This document shows positions 53,965 through 61,954 of a stretch of 64,000 nt of DNA, one piece after another (position 1 is the first letter of the stretch; each line of letters opens with the position of its first letter). Source of the DNA: Verrucomicrobiales bacterium. GTDB taxonomy: Bacteria; Verrucomicrobiota; Verrucomicrobiia; Limisphaerales; CAIMTB01. The stretch lies in assembly GCA_016795425.1 (NCBI GenBank), contig JAEUHG010000131.1, forward strand, positions 1 through 64,000, in the 5' to 3' direction. The position numbers and the translations under genes were made by a program. Under the pieces are notes generated by a model. It saw only the letters and a list, made by a program, of their open reading frames with translations. It was not told where the DNA came from and did no database searches.

Positions 53965-56004
53965 TCAGGCCGCCGCCGGCGCTGGTGCGCCGAATCCGGG
54001 CAGCTTCGGCGGCGTCGGCTTGGGGACTTCCGGCAACGGCGTGGCCGCTTGGGCTCCGGCGGGAGGATCGATCTTGGTCACCTGATTGCCCGAGGGCGTG
54101 AACCGGCCCGTACGAATGATCTCCTCCACCTGCCAGCCTTCCAGGGTTTCGAATTCGAGCAACGCGTTGGCGATCGCCTCGAGTTTGTCGCGGTGGGCGG
54201 TGATCAGTTCCTGCGCCACCTGATGCCGCTCCTCGATGATTCTTCGCACTTCTTCGTCAATCTCGCGCGCGGTCGCTTCGCTGTAATCCTTGCGCCGCAT
54301 CATGTCGCGCCCGAGGAAGTACTCGTCATCCGAGCCATACTGCACCATGCCCAGCTTCTCGCTCATGCCCCATTGGCAAACCATCGAGCGGGCAAGATTG
54401 GTCGCCTGCTTGATATCGCTCGAAGCCCCCGTCGAAATGTCGCCGGAGACAAGTTCCTCCGCGATCCGGCCGGCCATGATCACCGAAATCAGGTCGAGCA
54501 TCTGTTTGCGCGCCTGGTTGATGACGTCCTTCTCGGGAAGATACATTGTCGATCCCAGCGACTGGCCCCGCGGGATGATGGTGACTTTGTGCAGCGGATG
54601 CGTGTGGTTGAGCATCACGTTGACCAGGGCATGCCCAGCCTCGTGCCAGGCGGTGAACCGCTTCTCCTCGTCGGTCATCGCCAGACTGCGGCGCTCGCGT
54701 CCCCAGCGGACCTTGTCACGCGCCTCCTCCAACTCCTTCATTCCAACGGCCTTCTTGCCGGTTCGCGCCGCCAACAGCGCCGCCTCGTTCAGCAAGTTCG
54801 CCAGTTCCGCCCCGGAGAAACCCGGAGTACCGCGGGCAGTCACGGCCAGATCCACGGTGGGATCGAGTTTCACATTCCGGGCGTGCACCTTCAGAATGGC
54901 CTCGCGCCCCTTCACGTCCGGAAGGTTGACCGTAATTTGGCGGTCGAACCGACCCGGCCGCAGCAAAGCCGGATCGAGAACATCGGGACGGTTCGTCGCC
55001 GCGATAATGATGATTCCCTCCTGGGTATCGAATCCGTCCATCTCGACCAACAGCGCATTCAGCGTCTGCTCCCGTTCGTCGTTGCCGCCGCCGAGACCCA
55101 CACCACGGCTCCGCCCGACGGCATCGATTTCGTCGATGAAAATGAGGCAGGGCGTATTTTTGCGCGCCTGTTCGAACATGTCGCGGACGCGACTGGCACC
55201 GACACCCACGAACATCTCCACGAAGTCCGAACCACTGATGCTATAGAAGGCGGCATCGGCTTCGCCGGCGATGGCCTTGGCGAGAAGCGTCTTTCCGGTG
55301 CCCGGGGGGCCCACCATCAAAATGCCTTTCGGAATACGCCCACCCAGTTTCTGGAACTTCTTGGGGTCCCGAAGAAAATCCACCAACTCAGACACCTCGT
55401 CCTTGGCCTCTTCCACCCCGGCCACATCCTTGAAAGTGGTCCGGTTCTTTTCCTTGGTAAGCATCCGCGCCCGGCTCTTGCCAAAGCTCAGGGCCCCGCG
55501 CCCGGCCATCTTGATCTGCCGGATGAAGAAAAAGTAGATGAGCGCGGCGAGCAGCAGGAACGGCAGCACGACGGTCACGAACACGTTCATCAGGAGCGTG
55601 TTCGGAGTCTTCACCTCGAATCGAGGGTTTCGCTGCAACTCCTTGACGTCATCGTCCACCAACGCCACGCGCGTGATGAAGTTGGTTTCGCGCGGTTGCC
55701 CCGATTCGGTCACCGCCGGTTGACCATCGGCACGCGTCTCCAGATAACGACCCGTGATCTCCTGAAGCGGCGATTGCGGATCGAAGGTGATCGTTCCGGA
55801 GACGATCTGGGTGGCGGAGAGCTTCGCAAAGAACTCCGAGGGCGACAGTGGCTGATACTTCGTATCCGCCTGGCGCCGCAGCATGAAGAGCAACGGAAGA
55901 AAGCCTAGAATAGCGATCAGAAACAGCCATCCACGCGTGGGAACGCGCGAATCGCCGGGCTTCGGTGTCCGCGGATTGTCGTTGGGCTTGGGATCGTCCG
56001 ACAT
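53965..56004 (-). CDS. ftsH: ATP-dependent zinc metalloprotease FtsH
   Basis: A 679-residue inner-membrane AAA+ protease that degrades unfolded or regulatory membrane and cytosolic proteins. Two helices (WLFLIAILGFLPLLFML and VFVTVVLPFLLLAALIYFFF) enclose a periplasmic domain of about 90 residues. The AAA module has Walker A VGPPGTGKTLLAKA, Walker B CLIFIDEIDAVG, pore loop FVEMFVG and arginine fingers in RPGRFDRQ. The protease site is HEAGH (about residue 447). The C-terminal tail is rich in Pro and Ala. The start at MSDDPKP is preferred over an ATG 24 bases upstream. It diverges from the DksA-like gene. Confidence 0.97.
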   Translation of the reverse strand: MSDDPKPNDNPRTPKPGDSRVPTRGWLFLIAILGFLPLLFMLRRQADTKYQPLSPSEFFAKLSATQIVSGTITFDPQSPLQEITGRYLETRADGQPAVTESGQPRETNFITRVALVDDDVKELQRNPRFEVKTPNTLLMNVFVTVVLPFLLLAALIYFFFIRQIKMAGRGALSFGKSRARMLTKEKNRTTFKDVAGVEEAKDEVSELVDFLRDPKKFQKLGGRIPKGILMVGPPGTGKTLLAKAIAGEADAAFYSISGSDFVEMFVGVGASRVRDMFEQARKNTPCLIFIDEIDAVGRSRGVGLGGGNDEREQTLNALLVEMDGFDTQEGIIIIAATNRPDVLDPALLRPGRFDRQITVNLPDVKGREAILKVHARNVKLDPTVDLAVTARGTPGFSGAELANLLNEAALLAARTGKKAVGMKELEEARDKVRWGRERRSLAMTDEEKRFTAWHEAGHALVNVMLNHTHPLHKVTIIPRGQSLGSTMYLPEKDVINQARKQMLDLISVIMAGRIAEELVSGDISTGASSDIKQATNLARSMVCQWGMSEKLGMVQYGSDDEYFLGRDMMRRKDYSEATAREIDEEVRRIIEERHQVAQELITAHRDKLEAIANALLEFETLEGWQVEEIIRTGRFTPSGNQVTKIDPPAGAQAATPLPEVPKPTPPKLPGFGAPAPAAA

Positions 56005-56307
56005 TGACGTGCAGGCGGACCGTAGCACCAGGGAGCATCGGGCGCAATGTAACCCTCGGGGGCAGGGACAACCGGCGAACGGTTTCGGTTCCCCGCCACC
56101 TCAGCCCGACGGCCCGGCAGGCTGTGCTCGAACCCCTCGGCGCCCCCCGAAAGACGAGGTCTTTCTTCAAAGTAGGGGCGGTAACGCATATTTTTGTGGC
56201 GCACTGAGGGTCGTCTGGTATTTTCCCCGGCCCTTGCTGCGCCGCCTCTCGTGAGATGGTGCGCAGGTGTGAAGAGGAAAACCCGGATAGTTGCAGGAGT
56301 CGACTAA
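56005..56307. other. Divergent intergenic region ftsH / dksA-like gene
   Basis: About 300 bases between two divergent genes. It should hold promoters for both. I see no protein-coding frame that looks real. An A+T-rich patch (CATATTTTT near 56189) could be part of a promoter for the plus-strand ribosomal gene cluster, but no convincing -35/-10 pair with the right spacing is present. AGGAG at 56295-56299 is the ribosome-binding site of the next gene. Confidence 0.4.
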
Positions 56308-56895
56308 GTGAGCTCCAAGAAGCACGCCGTTAAGAAGCCGGCCCCGAGCGGCCGGGGGAAAGTCGTCGGAACCGCGACCGCCGCGTCCATTCTCGGCGGA
56401 CCGCTGCCCGCCGCGAAAGCCCCGTCCAAGCCCAAGGCCTCCGATCCCGAATGGGATCGCTACCGCCAGATCCTGCTGGATCTGCGGGAGCAACTCGTCC
56501 GTCAGATGAACGGACTGGCCAAGGAATCGGCCGAGCAGCTTCCCGGCTACAGCATGCACATGGCGGATTCCGGTACGGACAATTTCGACCGCGATTTCGC
56601 GCTCAGCCTTCTCTCCAGCGATCAGGATGCGATCTATGAGATCGACGAAGCCCTGAAACGCATCGAGCGCGGAAGCTACGGAGTCTGCGAATTGACGGGC
56701 AAACCCATTCCCAAGGCCCGGCTGGATGCCATTCCCTGGGCACGGTTTACCGTCGAAGCCCAGGCCCAGCTCGAACGCGAGGGCGCTCTGCGCCATCGTC
56801 GGCTCGGCTCCCTCGGCACCCTGGACGCCGGCGCTCCCGCCGAAATCGAGGAGGACGACGAAGTCGAGGAGAAGCCAGCCAAGGAAAAGGAGTAA
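56308..56895 (+). CDS. DksA/TraR-like protein lacking the zinc cysteines
   Basis: A 195-residue protein of the DksA/TraR family, which binds RNA polymerase in the secondary channel. The basic, disordered N-terminus (about 1-45) precedes a helical hairpin (DRYRQILLDLREQLVRQMNGL) and the acidic coiled-coil tip area MADSGTDNFDRDFALSLL. The segment YGVCELTGKPIPKARLDAIP aligns with the zinc finger YGxCxxCGxxI, but only one cysteine remains and the second pair (C-x2-C after the finger) is replaced by VEAQAQ. The fold must therefore be held without zinc. The start is GTG, backed by AGGAG eight bases upstream. rpmG follows three bases after its stop. Confidence 0.82.
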   Translation: MSSKKHAVKKPAPSGRGKVVGTATAASILGGPLPAAKAPSKPKASDPEWDRYRQILLDLREQLVRQMNGLAKESAEQLPGYSMHMADSGTDNFDRDFALSLLSSDQDAIYEIDEALKRIERGSYGVCELTGKPIPKARLDAIPWARFTVEAQAQLEREGALRHRRLGSLGTLDAGAPAEIEEDDEVEEKPAKEKE

Positions 56896-56898
56896 TTC

Positions 56899-57066
56899 AT
56901 GCCCCGCGAAATCATTACCATCGAGTGCACCGAGTCGCGCAAGGCGGGCCAGTCCCCCAGCCGCTACACCACCACTCGCAATAAGAAAATCATGACCGAG
57001 AAGGTGGAGCTCATGAAGTATAACAAGCACCTCCGCCGCCACACGCTTCACCGCGAGATCAAGTAA
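56899..57066 (+). CDS. rpmG: Ribosomal protein bL33
   Basis: A 55-residue protein of the large ribosomal subunit. The sequence opens MPREIITIECTESRKAG, has the family core SRYTTTRNKK and ends LRRHTLHREIK. It has a single cysteine, so it is a zinc-free form. AAGGAG at 56887-56892, inside the end of the preceding gene, is its Shine-Dalgarno sequence, six bases before the ATG. It lies between the DksA-like gene and rpsR, so the three are probably one transcript. Confidence 0.95.
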   Translation: MPREIITIECTESRKAGQSPSRYTTTRNKKIMTEKVELMKYNKHLRRHTLHREIK

Positions 57067-57074
57067 TCCTTCGT

Positions 57075-57329
57075 ATGCCGCGCAAGACCCATTCGGATCG
57101 CGATGGCGGAAAACGCAATCGCACCGTCGAACTCCGCACGCCCAGGCCCAAGCCCAAGATCGACTTCACCGTCGATGCCCTGGACTTCAAGAACGTCAAT
57201 CTCCTCCGTCAGTTCGTGACCGAGGCCGGTCGTATCCTGCCCCGCAAATACACCGGCCTTCCCGCGCACTACCAGCGGCGGCTGACGCTCGCCATCAAGC
57301 GCGCGCGTCACATGCTGCTGATGAAGTAG
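57075..57329 (+). CDS. rpsR: Ribosomal protein bS18
   Basis: An 84-residue protein of the small ribosomal subunit. It has the family core VDALDFKNVNLLRQFVTEAG, ILPRKYTGLPAHYQRRL and the basic end AIKRARHMLLMK. The N-terminal basic stretch is slightly longer than in E. coli (75 residues). It begins eight bases after the rpmG stop and is followed by an intrinsic terminator, making it the last gene of this unit. Confidence 0.97.
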   Translation: MPRKTHSDRDGGKRNRTVELRTPRPKPKIDFTVDALDFKNVNLLRQFVTEAGRILPRKYTGLPAHYQRRLTLAIKRARHMLLMK

Positions 57330-57344
57330 TCCGCCGGGCCATGA

Positions 57345-57376
57345 GCGCCTGCCACCCCACGGCGGGCGCTTTGTTT
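57345..57376 (+). terminator. Intrinsic terminator after rpsR
   Basis: A nine-base stem (GCGCCTGCC, 57345-57353, with GGCGGGCGC, 57361-57369; one G-T pair) with a seven-base loop, extended by an A-T pair, is followed by TTGTTT at 57371-57376. It ends the dksA-like/rpmG/rpsR unit before the zinc operon. Confidence 0.8.
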
Positions 57377-57385
57377 GGTCCACAT

Positions 57386-57414
57386 TTGCAAACGGTTTGC
57401 GTCTGAGCTATTCC
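57386..57414 (+). promoter_or_regulatory. Promoter of zinc operon with overlapping palindrome
   Basis: A -35-like box TTGCAA (57386-57391) and a -10-like box TATTCC (57409-57414) lie 17 bases apart. The perfect palindrome GCAAAC-G-GTTTGC (57388-57400) covers the -35 box and spacer. As the operon encodes its own Fur-family repressor, this palindrome is the best candidate for its operator. The -10 box is a weak match and ends only six bases before the ATG, so the leader would be very short. Confidence 0.5.
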
Positions 57415-57420
57415 TTGGCC

Positions 57421-58401
57421 ATGCCTTCTCGCCGGACGTTTGGATCGTGCGTTGCCGCCTCTTGCCTGGGCCTGCTCCTGGCGGCTCTCGGCACCCCGGC
57501 CTCGGTCCATGCCGCGGCATCCGCCAACTCGCCGCCCCTCGTCCTCACTTCCTTTCTTCCCATCCATTCCGTCGCCACCGCCGTCGCCGGTGATCGGTTG
57601 CGGATCGAGAACTGGCTTCCTACCGGCGTTGATCCGCACGATTTCCAGTTTTCACCAAGGGATCTGCGCCGTCTCCGCCAATCCGCCGCCTTGCTTGTCG
57701 CGGGCATGGGTCTCGAAGGATGGACCCAGGCCCACCTCCAATCCGCGTCCGGCAACCCCGCGCTCCGTGTCATCGAGGTGTCCACCGGATTTCCTGCCGA
57801 AGTCCTGATTCACGAGGATGGCGGGGTGGGCCATCGGCACGCCTCCGGTGCCGTCCATCACGACGACGGCGGCATCAACCCGCATTTCTGGCTCGATCCG
57901 GTCCTCATGATGCACGTGGCGACGAACGTGGCCCGGGCGTTGACGGGCATCGATCCAAGCGGCGAGGCCGAGTTCCAGCGCAACGCCGCCTCCTTGGTGC
58001 AGCGACTGACTCTTCTGCACCAGGATTTTGATTCGGCCTTAAAATCCCATCGGTCGACCGCCTTCCTCACCTACCACAATGCGTTCCCCTATCTCGCCGC
58101 GCGCTACGGGCTGCGCCTCGTGGGTGTGGTGGAATCGACGGCGGCCGAAGAGCCTTCCGCACGGGAATTGTCGACGCTGTCCCAAACGGTCCGCCGCGAG
58201 AACGCCCGGGTGCTCTTCGTGGACAGTGAACCCACTCGTCTCGCGCGTCGTCTCGCGTCCGACCTGAAGGTCCGCATCGTGCGTCTCGAGACGCTTGAAA
58301 CCGGAGAGTTGGTGCCCGGCGCCTATGAGGCCGGCATGCGCCGCAACCTCGAGGCGCTTCGGTCCGCACTCAGCGACGCCGTTTCCGCTCCCCGGCCGTG
58401 A
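57421..58401 (+). CDS. znuA: Zinc ABC transporter solute-binding protein
   Basis: A 326-residue periplasmic metal-binding protein of the ZnuA (cluster A-I) family. The signal peptide (ASCLGLLLAALGTPASVHA) precedes VLTSFLPIHSVATAVAGDRL and the first metal ligand in GVDPHDFQFSPRD. A histidine-rich acidic loop (HRHASGAVHHDD, about 142-153) is typical of zinc proteins. Later ligands are in NPHFWLDP, LTYHNAFPYLAARYGL and FVDSEPT. The preferred ATG is at 57421; a TTG upstream lies within the promoter region. The stop overlaps the GTG of the ATPase gene. Confidence 0.92.
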   Translation: MPSRRTFGSCVAASCLGLLLAALGTPASVHAAASANSPPLVLTSFLPIHSVATAVAGDRLRIENWLPTGVDPHDFQFSPRDLRRLRQSAALLVAGMGLEGWTQAHLQSASGNPALRVIEVSTGFPAEVLIHEDGGVGHRHASGAVHHDDGGINPHFWLDPVLMMHVATNVARALTGIDPSGEAEFQRNAASLVQRLTLLHQDFDSALKSHRSTAFLTYHNAFPYLAARYGLRLVGVVESTAAEEPSARELSTLSQTVRRENARVLFVDSEPTRLARRLASDLKVRIVRLETLETGELVPGAYEAGMRRNLEALRSALSDAVSAPRP

Positions 58402-59171
58402 ATCCCTCCCCGGCATTCACAGGTCCCGCGGTCGAGGTCCGCCACCTCAACGTTAGCCTTGGTGGCCGAAAGATACTTCGGGATATCTCCCTCGCGATCC
58501 CTCCTGGGGAATTGGTGGCACTCATCGGCCCCAATGGCGCCGGCAAGACCACCCTGCTCCGCAGCCTGCTCGGACTGATCCCTATCGAATCGGGCGAAGT
58601 CCGACTGCTGGGACAGCCCCAGTTGCGGCAGGTCATCTCCCGGATTGGCTATGTCCCGCAACGACTGGCCTTGGACACCGGACTCCCCTTGAGCGTTCGC
58701 GAGTTTCTGGCCCTGCGCCAACCTGGAACCCGGAATTGGTTCTGGCGCCGGCGTGGCGACCTCGATGCCGCCCTACCCCCGATTGTCCAGGAACTGGGAG
58801 TTACCCCCCTTCTCGACAAGACGGTATCGACCCTTTCAGGCGGCCAATTGCAGCGGACATTGATCGCTTTCAGTCTACTCAATGATCCTGCGATTCTCTT
58901 TTTGGACGAACCGACCGAAGGCGTGGATGCTCCCGGTGAGCGCACCTTTTACGAGGTGATTTCGGATATTCATCGACGGCATCGATTGACGGTGATCCTG
59001 GTGTCGCACGACCTTTCCATGGTCCATCGGCATGCCTCTTGGGTCGTGGCCTTGAACGGGCGGATTTGCTGTGCGGGCGCTCCCGACGACATCATTCGAG
59101 AGGATGCACTCAAGGAGGCCTACGGATTGCACGTGACTTCGTACCACCACCACCATGGGCATACTCACTGA
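58398..59171 (+). CDS. znuC: Zinc ABC transporter ATPase
   Basis: A 257-residue ATPase that drives zinc import. Walker A is GPNGAGKTTLLRS, Q-loop YVPQRL, signature LSGGQLQRTLIAFSL, Walker B ILFLDEPTEGVD and the switch histidine in VSHDLSMVHRH. The C-terminus is histidine-rich (SYHHHHGHTH), as in other zinc or manganese exchange ATPases. It starts with GTG overlapping the znuA stop by four bases and ends 17 bases inside the permease gene, so the order znuA-znuC-znuB is translationally coupled. Confidence 0.94.
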   Translation: MNPSPAFTGPAVEVRHLNVSLGGRKILRDISLAIPPGELVALIGPNGAGKTTLLRSLLGLIPIESGEVRLLGQPQLRQVISRIGYVPQRLALDTGLPLSVREFLALRQPGTRNWFWRRRGDLDAALPPIVQELGVTPLLDKTVSTLSGGQLQRTLIAFSLLNDPAILFLDEPTEGVDAPGERTFYEVISDIHRRHRLTVILVSHDLSMVHRHASWVVALNGRICCAGAPDDIIREDALKEAYGLHVTSYHHHHGHTH

Positions 59172-59991
59172 GCCCTTCATGCAACGCGCCCTGATCGGGG
59201 CGCTGATTCTCGCGCCGCTATGCGCATTGCTGGGAGTGTTCGTGACCGCCCGTCGGATGGCTTTTTTCAGCGACACCGTGGCGCATGCGTCGCTGGCGGG
59301 AACCGCGGTCTCCTTCCTGGTGGGCCTCAGCGAACCCACGCCGGGAATGCTGGTGGTCAGCCTGCTGGTTGCGGCTTCGATTGTCTGGCTGCGCGAAAAG
59401 AGCGGCCTCTACCACGATACCATCATGGCCCTGCTCCTGACCGGTTCCGTCGCCCTGGGGACCGTCATTCTGAGCCGGCTACGAGGTTTTCGCGGGGAAA
59501 TCCACCGCGTCCTGTTCGGCGACATTCTCGCCGTGGGCATGACCGAATTGGTGCTGGCCGCGTTGCTTCTGGGACTGGTGATTCTGGGAGCCGCTTGGTT
59601 GCTAAGTCCCTTGTCGCTCATTGCGGCGAACGAGGACCTCGCCCACGTGGCCGGTATTCCGGTCCGGTGGTTCAACTACGGTTTCGTCGTGGTGCTGACG
59701 GTGACGGTGACCATCACCATTCGGCTGGTGGGAATCCTCCTGGTTGGCGCGCTCCTGGTCATCCCGCCGGCCGCCGCCCGGCTGCTCAGCCGCAATTTGC
59801 GACAGGAGATCTGGACGGCCATAGCCCTCGGAGCGTTTTCCGGGACGGCCGGTGTCGGTTTGTCGTATGTGGGTGACTTACCCTGCGGACCCTCCATTGT
59901 ACTGCTCAGCATCACTCTTTTCTTCGTCGCGCTGGTGACCAGCCGATTCACCGGTCCGAACAGCGCGCGAGCGCGCGCCAGCCAGCCATGA
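59155..59991 (+). CDS. znuB: Zinc ABC transporter permease
   Basis: A 278-residue inner-membrane permease of the ABC-3 family (ZnuB/MntB/TroC). About eight helices are present; ARRMAFFSDTVAHASLAGTA is the conserved region after the first helix, with RGFRGEIHRVLFGDILAV and IRLVGILLVGALLVIPPAAA later. The ATG overlaps the end of znuC, and the stop overlaps the ATG of the regulator gene by four bases. Confidence 0.94.
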   Translation: MGILTEPFMQRALIGALILAPLCALLGVFVTARRMAFFSDTVAHASLAGTAVSFLVGLSEPTPGMLVVSLLVAASIVWLREKSGLYHDTIMALLLTGSVALGTVILSRLRGFRGEIHRVLFGDILAVGMTELVLAALLLGLVILGAAWLLSPLSLIAANEDLAHVAGIPVRWFNYGFVVVLTVTVTITIRLVGILLVGALLVIPPAAARLLSRNLRQEIWTAIALGAFSGTAGVGLSYVGDLPCGPSIVLLSITLFFVALVTSRFTGPNSARARASQP

Positions 59992-60563
59992 CCACGCCGA
60001 AGTCCACGGGAAACACCTCCTGCCATACGCACTGCACCCACGGCCACTCCCACGACTCCGCGCGTGCCCCTGGGGAACCGCGCGACCTGCGGGATCATCT
60101 GCGACGGGAGTCCTTGCGGGTCACGGGTCCACGACAAGCCATTTTGGCGGTGCTTCAAGAACACCCTCATCCGCTCACCAACAAGGAGATTTTCGCCGCC
60201 TTGCGGCCCGGACAGTGTGATTTAGCGACCGTCTACCGTTCCTTGCACCTGCTCGAAGACATGGGCTTGGTGACACGATTCGATTTCGGGGACGGTGTCG
60301 CTCGCTTCGAGATCATTCGGGGCGATGCGCGGGGACACCATCATCACCTGGTGTGCACCTCCTGTGCGACCATCGTCGAATTGGAGGACTGCCTGGCGCG
60401 AGAATGGGAAGAGCGCATCACCCGCGACAGCGGGTTCAAGGAAGTGACGCACAAACTCGAGTTCTTTGGGCTTTGCCCCACGTGCCAGGACGCCAAGCCG
60501 GGAACCCGTCGCCAGCCCCAAAAAAGGGCCACGCGCCGGCGTGGCCCTTCCATTTCAGTTTGA
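59988..60563 (+). CDS. zur: Fur-family zinc uptake regulator
   Basis: A 191-residue Fur-family repressor. A histidine/cysteine-rich N-terminus (CHTHCTHGHSHD) precedes the winged helix (LRVTGPRQAILAVLQEHPHP, then DLATVYRSLHLLEDMGLV, the recognition helix). The dimer domain has the metal ligands in GHHHHLVCTSCATIVELEDC and the second CxxC in CPTC. The arrangement behind znuACB marks it as the zinc sensor (Zur) that represses the operon when zinc is plentiful. The C-terminal tail (about 20 basic residues) is encoded by DNA that contains a terminator for the opposite strand, so its sequence may be of little functional importance. Confidence 0.9.
   Translation: MTTPKSTGNTSCHTHCTHGHSHDSARAPGEPRDLRDHLRRESLRVTGPRQAILAVLQEHPHPLTNKEIFAALRPGQCDLATVYRSLHLLEDMGLVTRFDFGDGVARFEIIRGDARGHHHHLVCTSCATIVELEDCLAREWEERITRDSGFKEVTHKLEFFGLCPTCQDAKPGTRRQPQKRATRRRGPSISV
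60520..60547 (-). terminator. Terminator of the convergent small gene, inside zur
   Basis: The arms GGGCCACGC (60526-60534) and GCGTGGCCC (60539-60547) form a nine-base perfect stem with a four-base loop. On the minus strand the stem is followed by six T (complement of A 60520-60525), a strong intrinsic terminator for transcription arriving from the 60590-60757 gene. On the plus strand only TTCCATTT follows, so it would be weaker for the zinc operon. Confidence 0.8.
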
Positions 60564-60589
60564 GGCTATGGTTTTGGTGGGTTGGTTGA

Positions 60590-60757
60590 CTAGGCCTGCC
60601 CCTGGTCCCCGGCCCAGTCGCTCAGACGAATGAACTCCCGTATCTTTCGTCGTTCGTAGCGATGTTTCTGGGCCTTCTGCGGCCTGCTGTCGACATTCTT
60701 GAGGTGATAACGATGGCTCTGAACCACTTCCGCGATCTGTTGATGTGACTTAGCCAT
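60590..60757 (-). CDS. Small basic protein of 55 residues
   Basis: The frame begins ATGGCTAAGTCACATCAA and encodes MAKSHQQIAEVVQSHRYHLK, then a basic stretch (KHRYERRKIREFIRL) and the end DWAGDQGQA. It is not a family that I recognise; the charge pattern suggests nucleic-acid binding or a ribosome-associated role, which is inference. No strong Shine-Dalgarno sequence is seen. The main support is its position: a strong minus-strand terminator lies about 43 bases beyond its stop, and no other gene could use it. It converges with the zinc operon. Confidence 0.6.
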   Translation of the reverse strand: MAKSHQQIAEVVQSHRYHLKNVDSRPQKAQKHRYERRKIREFIRLSDWAGDQGQA

Positions 60758-61033
60758 GATTATTTCGGATCATTGGGTTTGGGTGTCGACCACCCGCTCG
60801 GAAGAGATGGAAACCGTCCGGACCCGGGGGAGGTCCTTGCTCCATCCAATCGTCTCTGAGAGAAGATCTCATTGACGCCTTACGGTGTACTGATAACCGC
60901 GACCCGTCGCGTGTTCAAATAAAATTTCTGAGACTGTCACCTGCCCGACACTTTCCCGTCCCAACCGAGTTTTGCCTTCCCCACCCTGGGGCCGGATCCG
61001 CACATTGCGCCGCAACCTCGCGCGTCACGGCCG

Positions 61034-61915
61034 ATGAAAGACCCCGCTCAAGCCCTCCGCGATTTCGCACCGACCCACGATGCCTTCGTTGGAATCGATT
61101 CCGATGGCTGCGTGTTCGATACCATGGAGGTCAAACACAAGGAGTGTTTCACGCCGCTGTTCATCAAGCACTTCGGTCTGCAGGCAGTCGCCAAATACGC
61201 CCGGCAGACCTGGGAGTTCGTGAACCTCTATTCCCGCACGCGGGGTATCAACCGATACCCCGCCCTGTCCAACGCCCTCAACCTCCTCTCGGAACGGCCC
61301 GAAGTCTCCGCCCGCGGCGTTCAGATCCCATCCAGCGACGATCTGGACGCCTGGATGGTTGCCGAACCCCGACACACGTTGACCACCCTGCGGACCGAAG
61401 TGGAGTCGCGCGGCAACGAGGCCCTGCAACCGGTCCTCGACTGGTCGCTGGCTGTCGATGGCGCCATCGAGGAGATGGTCCATGGGGTTCCACCGTTTCC
61501 GGGCGTCCGGGAATGCCTCACCCGCCTTCGGGGACGAGCCGATGTCATGGTGATTTCCCAAACGCCGGTGGCCGCCCTCCAGCGGGAATGGGCCGAACAC
61601 GACCTCGCGGGTGAGGTGGCCGGCATCGCAGGCCAGGAAATGGGAGCGAAGAAGGACCACCTGAAATTCGCCACCTCAGGAAAGTACTCGAGCTCCCGAA
61701 TTCTGATGGTGGGTGACGCCCCCAACGATTTTACGGCGGCCAAATCCAACCATGCCCTCTTCTTTCCCATCGTTCCCGGCGCCGAGGAACAATCCTGGGC
61801 GCGGCTCATGGGGGAAGGCCTGGACCTCTTCTTCAACGGACAGTACGCCGGCGACTACGAGGCGGAGTTGATTCGCGAATTCCATGCCACCCTCCCCGAA
61901 CGCCCGTCGTGGTAA
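61034..61915 (+). CDS. HAD-superfamily hydrolase
   Basis: A 293-residue protein of the haloacid dehalogenase superfamily, probably a phosphatase. Motif I is GIDSDGCVFDT (nucleophile Asp near 22 and general acid Asp two residues later), motif II is MVISQTP, the lysine of motif III is in GAKKDHLKF, and motif IV is MVGDAPNDF. A long cap domain (about 35-160) with EFVNLYSRTRGINRYPAL separates motifs I and II. The extra length compared with typical members (about 220 residues) comes from this cap. The start ATG is preceded by no clear Shine-Dalgarno. The GT39-like gene starts 39 bases after its stop. Confidence 0.85.
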   Translation: MKDPAQALRDFAPTHDAFVGIDSDGCVFDTMEVKHKECFTPLFIKHFGLQAVAKYARQTWEFVNLYSRTRGINRYPALSNALNLLSERPEVSARGVQIPSSDDLDAWMVAEPRHTLTTLRTEVESRGNEALQPVLDWSLAVDGAIEEMVHGVPPFPGVRECLTRLRGRADVMVISQTPVAALQREWAEHDLAGEVAGIAGQEMGAKKDHLKFATSGKYSSSRILMVGDAPNDFTAAKSNHALFFPIVPGAEEQSWARLMGEGLDLFFNGQYAGDYEAELIREFHATLPERPSW

Positions 61916-61954
61916 GGCACCGACTGACCGCCGCTGCCGCTTTGCCGCCCCGCC

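Noticed and set aside
60860..60900. TTGACG ... TGATAA as promoter for the HAD gene
   Set aside because: The spacing between the two boxes is only about 13 bases, too short for a sigma-70 promoter.
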